Origin: Apis mellifera
Lineage: Eukaryota > Arthropoda > Insecta > Hymenoptera > Apidae
NCBI RefSeq assembly: GCF_003254395.2
Contig: NC_037643.1
Span: 7,274,963-7,338,962 of the forward strand
Length of the DNA stretch: 64,000 nucleotides
Direction of reading: 5' to 3'
Shown here: one piece after another, positions 52,001-64,000 of the stretch
Position numbering within the stretch: the first letter of the stretch is position 1
Layout of the letters: each line of letters starts with the position of its first letter
Position numbers and translations under genes: made by a program
Notes under the pieces: generated by a model
What the model was told of the DNA's origin: nothing
What the model saw: only the letters and a program-made list of their open reading frames with translations
Databases searched by the model: none

Positions 52001-55000
52001 ATTTTACCTTCACCTTACGACCAATGTCCGGCCCGTTTGGCTTGATAACTCTTGTGCTAATCGACATAGTTGTATTGTAGAAGATGATAAAAGAATAATA
52101 ATAAAAAAAAAAAAACGCGACGGCAAAAACTCTTGTATTTCACAAAATGGAGAATACTGCGAATACGTCTGCACTCACTGACGAACTGAACGAAAGTGGT
52201 TTCCTGCCTAGAAATGACCAGGAAAAATCCCTACCTTATTTTCCCTAACTGCGACCCCAAGCGTCAGGGAAATATAAATGCTTGCTAATATTCTAAAAAT
52301 CGTATACCTGAGTTACTACCTGAGAGATTTTACGCAGAATGTTTCGCCATAAATTGTTTTTCCATAATGATTTATTTAAATATTTAAAATATGTCAAAAA
52401 TATGAAAAAGATGAGGAAAGGATAATGCTACAGCTTAGAAAGCTTATATTATTTGAAATTTTTAATATTCATATAATTTTTAAAATTTTCTTAAGAATAC
52501 TTATAAATATGTTTTTCTTAAATTGTTTTTTTTTTGTCTTTGAATTTATATTTCATTTAACTAATAATTAAGAATGAAAAATGTTTGAATTATCTATTAA
52601 TTTTTACAAATATTTTTAAAGTTTTCTTATTTAATTATTGTCTCTATTATAAATCTAGTCTTATCTAATATTATAAAATATGCAAATATTATATATTTCA
52701 TTATTATTTGTAAAAATTTAAAACGTAAAAGATTGAAAAAAAAAATAATTTCTTTCAATAAATGAATGAATTACTATTTTTTTAAAATAATGGCCAATAT
52801 TTCTGATACTTTTACATTACTTTCCTATAATTTGCATGATTTAACAAGCTGAGAAAATGATTGATAGTACCTTACGACGTGAATGAACTAGTTCTCTTCT
52901 ATATTAAATATTCATAATAGAAAGTGCTATATGTGAAACTATGCAAGTATATCAGTTGTTAGGCAAAAGAGAACGAAAATAATGATCATTACCGTCTACA
53001 TTTTCTTATTCTGTCATTTTTCAATTTAAAATTACTACATGTCTTCGTTATTGACGATTCTTAAAATATTTTCTTACATAGATTAGACAGCAAAAAAATA
53101 CACGATACGTGTAAGAAAAATTTTGTACGATAATTTATCATATTAATACACCTTTAAATATTTTTGTACGGCTTGAAAAAATTAACTGATTAATTTAAAA
53201 AATTAAATTAAAAAAAATTATCATATTCAATCCACGAGTTTAAATTATAATTTTTTTTTTAATAAACTAAACAATACTTTTCTTTTATTCTGCAATTATT
53301 CTGCATAATTATAAATTTGCATAATATAAGGATTTTACGCTGAGAAAACAAATAATATATTTCCTTAAGATCGTATCACAGATTAGATATAGAATATAGA
53401 GATCTATCATCCGATGCATTTTTGTGTAACATATACTATGGAAACTATATATATCATAAACATTACATCTTTTGTTACTTGTGTCACGTGCGATATTATC
53501 GATTCAAAATGAAATGAAACAATATCGCTATTGGGACAAAAGCAATAATTAAATGTAGCAATAGTCAATTGTCTTTTGATATAAGAGTTATAATCGATCG
53601 ATCTATTACGTTGATTCTTAATTTTTTAATTATAAATATCACAAATATAGCCGAAATTAAATTTTAAAAATTCCAATAATAAAATAGCTTGTAGAAAAAG
53701 TTTAAAATCTTTAAAACTTCTCTCTCTTTCTCTTTTTTCTAATGCTAAAAAATTCGTTGTACACTAAAAAATTAATTTTGACTTACAATTAATTAAAAAA
53801 ATATATTACTTCTTCATTATTTAAAAAAAAATTCAATATCATATAAGCCTATTCTTACTTATCTAATAAAATTATTTCTATTTTTTTATTTCTATCTCTA
53901 CTTTTCGATAGTTTAATTAAATCTAACATGATTTATCGAGATTCTTGTTGAATTCTTTTTAGCAAATGTACTTTAATCCACAGAAATTTTAAAAGAAAAG
54001 TAATTAATCAATTCTCCTTTTTGATGCAAGCAGCTTTGATCAAAGCCCATTATCGCTTTTGTTATTACACACAATATTACGTAACGTAATGCTGCCCCGT
54101 CTAGATGATATTATCACTTGATGACTTATAGATGACGCGACTGGTACAATGTACTTCATAAAATAGTGCCAATGAAATTTCTAACTCTTATCGCATTCTC
54201 CGTTTCTTTCTTATCTATGTTCCTAATTTGGAATTTGCTGCTGTACTTGTTGTTATGTAATCTATTTGCATGAATATATTATAATGCATTTTGCAACGGC
54301 GACACCAAAGATTCTCGAATGAAGTTGCACTTGTGGGGCATTCTTAAACCTTGACCGTTATGCTATTAAACAAATTAACCAACTTCTATTCATATTCATC
54401 CATTGATTTACAATCATACGATAATCTTTCTCTCTCTCGTTGTTTAATCAAAACTATTTTGTTACGATAAAGATTTATTGAACATTGACAAAATATTATT
54501 TATTATTTGTAAAAATTTGTTAAATTAAATATGTACAAGTAAATGTATAAGTCTTTAATTACAACTCCAAAATTAATTTTTTGCCTGTACACATCTGTGA
54601 ATAAACATCAGGTAAGTAATAATTTGCAGGTAAACAAGTGGTTGACGTTCCAAATTGACCAAAGAGATCATAAATCTTCATAAATTTATAATGAGTGACA
54701 AGTTGCAAGATTCCTTTGAATATGAGAAACTTTATTTGAAATAGAGAGATTAAATATTAAAGAGAAGATAATGTGGATAAGGAAAGGTATTAGAGAAAAA
54801 CTTGGAAACTACGAAGACACGAAGACACGAACCTTTCGGTAGGTTCTTTTCAAGGAGTGACTTACCATTTGTTCTTATTATTCTCCTCGGCGACAGCCAT
54901 GCGATGCCTGGTTGTCTCGTACACATCGTCGTTCGCCTGTATCCGCATTTTACACGGCAATGCGCCAAGACTCTCCAGGCTTCTGCACAGGAAAAATGGA

Positions 55001-55505
55001 ACGCTATAAAGAGACCGATAAATCGCTAGAGCAGGTCGGCCAGGCGCCATTTTTTCTTTTTTGCCACGTCGATTCTGGCATCTTGAAAATTTAGAGCACG
55101 TTTTAAGGGACGTAATATGGTTCGAGATTCGAGTATTTGAAATTGATTTTATTCTCTCTGGAGGATAATATATTATTTACGATAAAATTCAGGAAACGAT
55201 GCGATTATTTTTCTCTTCTAATTTAAGCAATTCCTTTTTTTTTTCTTCAAAATTAGAAATAACTATATGAAAATGTTATGAAATGAAAGAAATAATAGTC
55301 CAATAAATAGTATTGTTGAACTATTCGTTAAAATTAGAATATCTAAGAAATATACCAGGATGTAATAATAAGTTATTTACTTAGGGCCTGTTTGCTGGAT
55401 GCATTCGAAACCACCCTGAGGACCCTCAATGTCTTGATTGCCAGAAAGGCTAAACGTAAAGCCTGCTGATCCATGGCTGGATTGCGTAGATGGGAAGGAC
55501 AATTG
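49006..55505 (-). CDS. ELL: RNA polymerase II elongation factor ELL (eight 3' coding exons)
   Basis: Exons: 55505-55381, 54982-54866, 52056-51826, 51313-51243, 51151-50942, 50698-49771, 49518-49341, 49224-49006. Together they total 2079 nt, 692 residues plus stop, and all phases join. Residues 1-80 are the rest of the N-terminal ELL domain (FTFSLSGNQDIEGPQGGFEC, MRIQANDDVYETTRHRMA). Next comes the conserved VIKPNGPDIGRKVKVK. At about 156-250 is a winged-helix-like block (LIHLLALRPYKKPELYDRI, WNDVQEDWPYY). A long Ser/Gly/Asn-rich linker with KRPRISHY follows. From about 552, YPDYLTYYTTISSSEQRRRY opens the occludin/ELL domain. ELL suppresses Pol II pausing within super and little elongation complexes in the nucleus; in flies this includes snRNA genes (family knowledge). 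The first roughly 60 residues are not found and should lie upstream of 55505, possibly outside the window. A possible internal start is at 52067. Confidence 0.95.
52057..54865 (-). other. ELL: 2.8-kb ELL intron
   Basis: Donor GTAAGT after 54866 and acceptor CGATTAG before 52056. Apart from the CpG-rich patch at 52115-52290 it is AT-rich and no further exon was recognised. Confidence 0.7.
52065..52290 (-). promoter_or_regulatory. ELL: Candidate internal ELL promoter with in-frame ATG
   Basis: Inside the intron upstream of the exon at 52056, an ATG at 52067-52065 (A at -3) reads MSISTRVIKPNG directly across the splice acceptor, in the ELL frame. Some 50-220 bases upstream is a CpG-containing patch that stands out from the AT-rich intron. 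On the minus strand it contains initiator-like TTCAGTTCGTCAGTGAG (near 52175-52192) and a TATA-like TTTATATTT near 52270. Transcription from here would give an ELL lacking the N-terminal domain. Inferred from sequence only. Confidence 0.4.
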
Positions 55506-55725
55506 CTGGAATCAAAGTACGTCGGGTTATTCGTGTGCCTTCATCCTGATAATAAGGTCGCATTAAATTACGAAACAGCTTACGATCGTAGTACGTACTT
55601 GTATTATACACGACATGACCAACCATATATATGTACATATTCTCATATTCTCTATACACCAGTTACCTATATCTGCCAGGTATATAAAGCTAAAGGTATA
55701 TAAAACATATGTATCTCTAACTTGC

Positions 55726-55753
55726 CTATCTATCTATCTGTTTATCTATCTGT
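55726..55753. repeat. (TATC)n tetranucleotide repeat, imperfect
   Basis: Tandem CTAT units with CTGT variants in the ELL upstream intron. Confidence 0.75.
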
Positions 55754-56784
55754 CTGAGACATTAAGTAGGATCCGTAAGTAAGATCTAATGTTCCTCGAG
55801 GTAACATTTTATACGCACCGTCCTCTTGTCATTACTCGCATTACGCTCTTTGATGTAGTATCGCGTGTTATCTTTTATGGATTTTTCCTTTTGTTTATTA
55901 AAAAAAGAGAGAGAGAGAAAATCATCGCATCGAAAATCGAACATAACCTAGAAATATATATATAACGATATGTCAATTCTATTAATAATTCTCTTCTAAT
56001 TTTATAATTCAATACACGAATATGAAGCAATTTCGAGAGATTTTCCATTGAAAAAAAAATCTAGTTTTCTCATCATCTCGTTAAACGGACGGAACAGTGA
56101 CATTTAAATTACTGACTCTTACGATTCAATTCCGGACATTGTTTGGTTATCTTTTAACGCGTTCTCGTGCGATCATAATTCCGCCGGATAACAAAGGCGC
56201 GCTCTGTCCGCCCGGGTTATCTATGCAATATAATTTCAAGCTCATTCAACCTTGCAACGAGCACGCGTGCGGATGCATTTATTTCGACGGCGAAATTAAT
56301 CCCGATAAACGACACGGAACGGCACGGAACGTAAACGAAATGGCCGAATAGAGTTTGGAGGATTAACTTGTGTATAATCTTACCTCGCTTCATCAATTAC
56401 GATGAATCGTTTTCAAAAATTGGTAAATTTCTATTTCATCTAATCATCGATGGATAATTTTTATGGATCGTTATAATTGTCGTCGATTACGAAAATACGA
56501 GTGGAAAGAAAAATTAGTGAGAAAATATTTTTCCTTAGCTCGATGAGAAATCTTTTTTATTTATATTTAAAATTGTACAGAATTAAAAGAAATAATTTTC
56601 TTTAAGCGTAATCAAATTTGCTCGATTTTATATTGACAGGAAATAATCTGATTGATTGTAGGAAACAGCTTTGACTTTAAAAATGACTATTAGTCAAATG
56701 ATCAAATATAGATATATATGTTTTTCAACCGCAAATATTTTGTATTTCATAAATGGTGTTTATAAAGTTGGAAAATAACGCGTA

Positions 56785-56853
56785 ATATTGGTAATCAATG
56801 GTAATTATATTCATAGAATTAACAAGTTTACTTTTGTATATGATTACCAATAT
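56785..56853. repeat. Inverted repeat with 13-bp arms
   Basis: ATATTGGTAATCA at 56785-56797 pairs exactly with its reverse complement at 56841-56853 across a 43-base loop, in the ELL upstream intron. The arms are not simple AT repeats, so the match is less likely to be chance. Confidence 0.7.
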
Positions 56854-56986
56854 CGTAAATCTAATTAGAAGCCACCGGGTAATGAATGTGTTAATAGATA
56901 GAATAGTATACATCAACAAATAAGATTGTATTTAACGTATACAATTATAATTCTTATAATTGTTTAATAAATTATTTATACATATA

Positions 56987-56990
<4 letters not shown>

Positions 56991-57027
<37 letters not shown>
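56991..57027. repeat. (AT)n microsatellite
   Basis: About 18 AT units. Confidence 0.9.
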
Positions 57028-57030
<3 letters not shown>

Positions 57031-60000
57031 AAGAACACATGTTATTTACCGTTGTGAGAGACAGTAATAAATATTGAAATTTTTTTTTTTTTTTCTTTCA
57101 GTAATTATAATATATTATTTTTTTACAATTCTTGCCAACCACTTCCTTCAACAACGTGAATATTAGTCTGTAAAAACTTTTTTCCTATTATACAATCCTA
57201 TAAAGCGAAGATTCCCATAAAAAATTCCATGCATGAATTATTAACTACAACTACTGTCTAGCTAGAAGATTTCCCATGTGTCACGAGGTCATCACGCACG
57301 CTCATCAATTAACAATTACGTGTACAGGGTTGATTGAATGTTTCATGGTAATGATCCTTGATTTTCGAGACATCGTGTAATATTGCGTGAAACGAAATAT
57401 TTTCATTCTGATGATACTGATAAAAATGATCAAAAATATTCTGATAAAAAAAAACATCAATAATTTATATTTTATATTTTATATATTCTGAGATAATATT
57501 TTGTCAATTGCACGATGTGACTCGTGTAAGTAACGAACAACCTGTATCGATATAAAAATAAATTTCTTTCGTGCATTTCAGTTATATACCAAAAAAGCCA
57601 CGAATTAAGGAAATTAAAAAATGGTTTGCGAAAATAAAATTTCGTGCAATGAATATAAATCCAAAGGAGACTTGGATATTTTTGGTAATAGTAATTTTCT
57701 TTGTGAGATAGACTACTCTAATCTCTTTATTCCATAAGGATTATTCATTGGATAGATAGAAGACTTTATTCTAATTTTCGAATCTAATTTGAACGAATGG
57801 AATCAGAAATTAATTTTTCATCGAAAGGATTAAATCTAAAAAGAATTTATTTGGAAACAAAGAAAAAATATATATATATAGATGCAAAGAATAATTAAAA
57901 AAATTAATTTGATAATTGCAGAGATCTTTTAATAAATCGAAGTAAGAAATCCATGCTTTTAGTTGAAAATTAATTACTTCTTTTTTCAACCTGTAATATT
58001 CTGCGCAGCTTTTTTCCCCGATTGAATTTCATCGAAAGTCAATCGAGCACGATCGACTGTATTTCGCAACGCAGAGGTACAGTTGCCCCTGCATATCCCC
58101 CCCTCTCCCACAATTTGATTCCACCCCTGGCTGTGTTTCCTTTCTCTTCCTCGATTCCTGCGAAATCCTTTCTTTTTTTCTTTTTTCTCTCTCTCTCTCG
58201 GTTCACGGAACGCCTCTTGACATTTCAGAATCGGTCAGCACACCGATTATTTTTCGGGCTACGCGTCGAGAAACCTGGGCAATTAAATCAATTGCACGAA
58301 TCGATAGATCGTGTTGCAGAAAATCAACGATACGGGGCGACCTTCGTGAATGAAATCGTCGAATGAACGATTCTGTAGATGCGAAACTCGAGCGTGAACG
58401 AGGTTTATCGACACGGCGCATGCGCGGAATGCGAAAACTCGTCTCGAAAATTGAAAACCGACCGAGCGGGTGGCACGGCTCTTACGAAATATTTGTCTTG
58501 TGTGTGAACCAGTTTTAAGCGATATTACTAACTCGTTTTTTTTTTTTTTTTTTTTCTCTTCTTTTGATAACGCAACCATTCAATTTTCCACACTTTTTAT
58601 TCCTCTTCTTTCGCTCCTTTCATTTTCCTTTTTGTTGGCTCTTTTTTGTCAGCAATAAAAAAAACCAGTCTCAACAAGCGATAGCGAATGACGAAATGAT
58701 CGATACGAGTGTTTACCAAGTGTCAAAAAAATTACGAAAGAATTAATGTACATTTTTCAACTATTATACAACGTAACGAAAATTTATAAATGCATATTGA
58801 TTTTCGAAGATGCGAGAAATGTTTTTAGAAAAAACACTTCTTTACCGACAGAGTTTCGATGAACGGCGGATGTTTCGAAATTTATTCGTCCTTAGTGGGA
58901 GAGATAATAGACAGATTCTTAGCACGGTAATTTTATTGTTACGTTTATAAATGTCATTTGAGTTTTGAGTAATTTGCAATTGAACCTATTATCTTATCTA
59001 GCTAACAAATGAAAGTTAATGCGACAAATGAATCTTGAGAATTCTCAAGCTAACGTTAAGCAAAATGTTAAGATTTCAATGTTAAGATATATTAAACATT
59101 TCGTTATCGATTAACATTTCTTAGATTTAATCACTGAATTCGGAATAAAGAGGTATATGACGACTCAAAAACTTGAAATAAAACTTGAAGAAGAAATAAC
59201 ATGATTCGATAAAGAGATATATATTATTATTATAAATCATTTATCGATATCGAGTCACATTTAAAATAATAATAGAAAAGAGTGAAAATGATAAGGCGAG
59301 TCATCTCCAAGGAGGAAGGGAACTTTTCTCATGGACGTTCACGTATCGAGGACACAGAGGATCCCCCTTCCTCTCTTCTCGCCTCTTAAACGAAAGGTTG
59401 AGCCGCACGAGAATGCGATATGAAAGTTTCGTGAAGGGAGCAAAACCGTTCGTTTAAATTTCACTACTCGAAGGACGATGGTCGTCGGTGTCTCCTCGCG
59501 CGACACCGAGTAGTATTTTCTGCGACCAATGCCGATTGACCATCTCTCGTGTTTCCATTATTTTAAATGAAATAAAAAAAAAAAAAAAAGAAAATTTCTT
59601 TCAATTTTGGAAGCGATTCATTCATTTTAATTTTCATTGTATATCAATTTTAAGTTTTCCGATATCTTTTCGAATGTTTCAAAACGATACGTGAAAATGT
59701 ATTGAAAAAAAATATTAGTTCTTGCGATGTATCTTGCACGATGTTTGAATTATTTGTTTTTCCAACTCGATTCGACACGAAAGAAAGAGTTTTACGTAAA
59801 CGCATGTTCTAAACGAGTTAAGCAAAAGTCGAAGCGCTACTCCTTGGAATTTAAAATTGAAATGACCTGTATTACATTTATTGAGGTCTAGGTCGGAAGC
59901 CAGACATGCAGGCTAGAGTACACAAAAGAAATTGTATATATACAATTATAGTGAGATTTAATACAATAAACAAAAAATATAAAACATCAAGAATGAACAA

Positions 60001-63000
60001 ACAACTATATTAGAATTTATCGATGGATAAATATTTAAAATTTTCGTAAAGTATAAGTAAATTATTTGAAAATCTTCTTTCGAATCGAATAAGTTCGAAA
60101 GCATCAAAAATATTAACTTAATGGGAACGATTTTCATGCAAATTATTTATTAAAATCCAACCAGGTTTTGCGATTAATCGAATTCACTATATTATTATAT
60201 CGGTCGAAGCTTCAAAAAAAAAAAAAAAGAAAAAAAGTATCGAATATTTTAAAGTGTAAATATACGAAAGCCCCATAGACTCGATGGACTTTCAAAGGAA
60301 TGGATCCATTTTCCTTTGCATGAATCCCTTTTGCACGCGAGAATTCGATGCGACCGACAAAGAGCCGCCTCGAGTGGTCTACGCTATCAGAATCTCGATA
60401 AAAACGCGATAATCGTCGCACCAGTTCCAGACAGTAAAAACAAAATCCAAGAATCACCGTCTGCGTGAACCATAATTCTATGCGAAACAAATAGATTTCT
60501 TTTTTTTTTTTTTTTTGAAGCATACCATTACACACAGATTGCAATTAATAAAAATATTTAAAGAAATATATAGATTGGTTTTCTAAATAAACCGGTATTA
60601 GAAAATTAATATTAAAAAATTTATATTACCAATAGTAACTACTTAAAGATTTATTTCTTTATTATTACATTATTTAAGAAAATATGAATATTTTCTTTAA
60701 AAGTTATTAAAACAGCGTTAGTATGACATTTATTGGTCATCGATCATTAAAATTTTTTAACAGTATCGTTCAATATTTTATATTCTTACTTACGTTATAT
60801 AAGATGAAGATTTTACAATCTATCATTAATTATTCCAAAGTAATTCCGCTCAATATGGCATATATAAATGCATAATATATGAACCGTACTGTCAAATGGT
60901 TCGAGTTTAAAGCCGCGTACGCAATCACGATAAAGTCTGGAACCGGACTCGGTAGCAATGCATCTTACTAAAATAGCGGTTAAACCGGTGTACGTGGCGC
61001 ATGTATTACAAATGTATATTCGAAACATGCGACGAGCACAATTTTGTCAGACAATATTTCGCGCCATGTAAATTGCACCCTTATTAAAGTTGCATTACCA
61101 TATTTTGTTGCAAATGTATATATACACGAACGAGAGGAATTACATCTTAATATTATCGCGCAACTTTGTCGCAAACGAAAACAGAAGCGAATATGATTGC
61201 ACTTGCATCGTACGAAATTCTTCCCGCGACGTATCTTTTCTAAGATTTTAATTAACAATTCGTCGAAATTTTCAAACTATGCGATATTAATTTCAAAGAT
61301 AGAAGAATGGAAATTTAATATATATTTTCAACAACTTTTAAAATTATTGATTCACGAATTATTAAAAACTTGATACTTTTTACCAAGATACACAATAAAT
61401 GATTCAGAACATCTTTCGGATGTAATGATGAAAGAAAAAAAAAAAAGAAAGAAATATACGAATAATCGCGATGAGTGATCAAGATGATTGAAGAAATCTC
61501 TCCTCCTCTTCCGAAAATCACTCGGAATAATCATCGTGACGTGTCCATATTCATCGTGGAAATCAAGATTCCCAGCGTGATTCCCAGGCGACCAATTTTA
61601 ACAACGTCGATTATGGTTCGCACGATTACTTTTCGATCGCGTGTCTGCCAAGCTCGCCCACCTATTCGCGGTGCCAGCTTCGAATTATTTTGGTGCTTAA
61701 AGCCACGAGCAGCACTCTCTCGATCGCCTGCACGGCCGTCGCATGCACGGCATTCCATCAACGTGGAATCGCGGCGTGTGAACGCGGTTTTACGGTAAAT
61801 CCACGACCTCACGTTTCGTCCGTCCCTGCGAATTTTGGGAAACGGACACGGCTGGAATCGTTCACCTCCCCTCCTCCCCCCCGTCCCTCGCGCTACGAGA
61901 ATCCTTCTCCTGATCCATCTAGAATAATTTCACGCGTGGAAAATTTGGAGAATGTTTCGAACGTTCGATCGGCATTTCGAGTATCGTTCTCGATTATTCC
62001 ACTCCCTCGTTTTCGGGGTTTCGAACGTTGTGATCGATAGAGGACGGAATATCGATCCCGCGATCGTGTAATTTTACGAGAGGGAAATTTCGAGAATGTA
62101 TTCTATTCTTATTCCACCTCGATTATTATTTTACATATCATATATTTTATATACGTTTTATTCTATATTGGATTATAATTGCTCGTTTAAAAACTTGTTT
62201 TAAAATTCGATTGCAAGACGCTCGAAACTCAATATTGCACGCAAGAGTGAAAATAGATTAAATTATTGGAATAAAATCTCCCCTTAACCCAGAAAAATGG
62301 ACGAAAATAACTTGGAGAACAGAGGGAATATCATTACAGGAATTCCACGCGAGCACGAATCGCCCAACAAAATAAAACAATCGAGGATATCAAGGAAGAA
62401 GAATTCGAGAGAATTTTTCCTAATCTCCAAGAATTATCAATTACCGGATCAAACGATTATCCGAGCGAAACGAAAAAGTAAGTATATAAGCGGTGTTCAC
62501 AAATTCGCGAGGCCTTCCGCCAATTTGCCAAGAAAACGAAGCGCTTGAAACCGTTTCACAAAAATTCGACCGAGGTATTTAATCAGATTCCAACGTTGGG
62601 TGTTTCGCATTCCGAAACCAAAACAGTGCAGCGATATCCACGGTGGAACGAAAACTCGTAGGTGGCCGCGTCATCCGTACATTTATAGACAGGCGTAGAT
62701 CGGCGAAGAATGTAACGCATTGCATCATCGCACGGGCGGAAACGCATGGATATTATATACCCCCTCCCCCTCCTCCTCCTCCTTCTCGAGAATATACCCC
62801 CTCCCCCCTTGCGAAAGAACCGGCGTTGTCTCGATTTGGGTAATGACATTTAAATTGGTTGTGTTTCTCGCTCGAGGCGCTCAATGGCGCCCGAATGAAT
62901 GATACTTCGCTTTTGCGGGGGAATAAATGACGATGAACCAAGCCCGAAAAAAAAAGAAGAAGAAACGTAACAGTCGGCAACCAGTGGCGGAACCTTTTCA

Positions 63001-63077
63001 ACGAAACTTCTATGACCTTTCCTTTCGCGCCAGGAATGTTCCTCGCCCACGGAAAAACATGAAAGGGAACATCTATC

Positions 63078-63113
63078 GAGGAGGAGGAGGGAGGAGGAGG
63101 AGGAGGAGGAGGG
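63078..63113. repeat. (GGA)n trinucleotide repeat
   Basis: About eleven GGA units with one extra G, in a CpG-rich part of the ELL upstream intron. Confidence 0.85.
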
Positions 63114-64000
63114 CGTCTTTTGTTCTTAAAACTCGCGCCAACGCTTTGTCCGCCGTGCTCCCGTTAAGCCTTGATGACGCCCCGTTAATGACTTTAAAGT
63201 AGGAGAGACGTAAAAGACCGGATTTAGTTTTAATACGAACGGATGTAGGCGCTAAGAGAGGTATTACGGTCGAATACCTGTAATTCGAATCTTTCTCAAA
63301 ACTCCACACTTTTGTTCACTTTCGCCTTGTTACAGAAACTCGTAAATTATCCTTCGAATACGGGAACAGCGATAAAAATAACGGGTTTATGTATTTATGT
63401 ATATGTATATATGTTGTACTTTGTATAGAATATTGAATACTTTTTATTAGATAATTGTGAATTTTTACTTCTTCGAATCTTTCAAATGGAAGAAATATTA
63501 ATGAGGGGATTAAATCTTGGGCGAAGAATTTGTATGACTTTGGAATCATTTGTAATCCTTCTTACTCGAAAACTTTGAAGAATTTAATTTTGTTGAGATT
63601 TTAAGTTATATTATATTATGTCGGATGTTAATTATTATTATTTTCTTTGAAAAATTATTCGTAATCTAAATAATTACAATTATTTTAATCCGATCGAAAT
63701 TTTGAATAGAATTTTACGTTAAACGAATGAATTTTAATTAAGTTAAGAAATAAATTCTAGGATTCTAAATGAAAATGCAATTGGAATTTTCGTTAGTTTC
63801 TGCCTTTTGCTCCAGGAACATCGTATATTTGTAAATTCCGGAAAGATTAAAATAAACTTTCACGTATCCGAGGCATCGTTCGTTTCTCGAAATAACTACA
63901 CCTCCAAGACCATTGTGATTATTTTTACGCTCGAGACATCGTTCATTTAACAAGCTTCTTATTTCTTTGCAACGAAGAATTAACTTTCTGCTCTAATAAA

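Larger units (their letters stand above)
55506..64000 (-). other. ELL: ELL upstream intron (no exon seen)
   Basis: The exon at 55505 starts in mid-protein after a TTGATTCCAG acceptor, so this stretch is read as upstream intron. I found no frame matching the expected N-terminal ELL residues. It is AT-rich to about 58 kb, then holds CpG-rich blocks (58020-58500, 59300-59540, 61500-62050, 62480-63310) with purine/pyrimidine repeats. One of these could hold an unrecognised first exon or promoter. Confidence 0.5.

Noticed and set aside
62297..62548. 83-codon + strand basic frame
   Set aside because: It has an ATG and a protein-like hydrophilic composition, but the region is purine-rich and no domain, splice or promoter evidence was found. 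It may deserve a conservation check but is not annotated.
61690..63309. Other CpG-rich frames on both strands near the right edge, considered as the missing first ELL exon
   Set aside because: None contains the residues expected for the ELL N-terminus, and none offers a phase-0 donor giving a convincing join to the exon at 55505.

Overview
The window looks like nuclear DNA of an insect, most likely a hymenopteran and probably a bee. It is very AT-rich with patches of CpG-rich sequence, it has abundant GA, TA and poly-A/T microsatellites, introns are short to long with GT-AG ends, and the encoded proteins are metazoan. The species call is inference, not proof. No rRNA, tRNA, CRISPR array or intact transposable element was recognised.

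Four protein-coding genes can be rebuilt exon by exon. (1) groucho (TLE-family corepressor), + strand: the last seven coding exons lie at 10935-16633 (507 residues). The N-terminal tetramerisation (Q) part lies off the left edge, so 1-10934 reads as one long intron. (2) Integrator complex subunit 3 (IntS3), - strand, 27471-22830: complete, ten exons, 1084 residues. (3) A TPR protein with two C-terminal membrane segments, - strand, 33934-32716: complete, five exons, 245 residues. (4) RNA polymerase II elongation factor ELL, - strand: eight exons at 55505-49006 (692 residues). The 5'-most coding exon(s) lie beyond the right edge or hidden in a long intron, so 55506-64000 is mostly intron.

Layout: 1-12.4 kb is CpG-containing, microsatellite-rich intron. 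12.4-16.6 kb holds the groucho 3' exons. 16.6-22.8 kb is AT-rich convergent intergenic/3' UTR sequence. 22.8-27.8 kb is IntS3 and its CpG-rich 5' end. 27.8-32.7 kb is a gap with one promoter-like patch at 28.74 kb. 32.7-34 kb is the TPR gene. 34-49 kb is a 15 kb stretch with no recognisable coding exon. 49-55.5 kb is ELL. 55.5-64 kb is ELL upstream intron that becomes CpG-richer after about 58 kb.

Three of the four genes act on RNA polymerase II output: Groucho as a corepressor, Integrator in promoter-proximal termination and snRNA 3' processing, and ELL in elongation and snRNA transcription. The most notable leads are a possible internal ELL promoter giving an N-terminally truncated isoform, a 72-nt stop-free in-frame intron in IntS3, a perfect 30-bp palindrome in IntS3 intron 1, a 67-codon uORF upstream of IntS3, and an orphan NRF1-type promoter patch.
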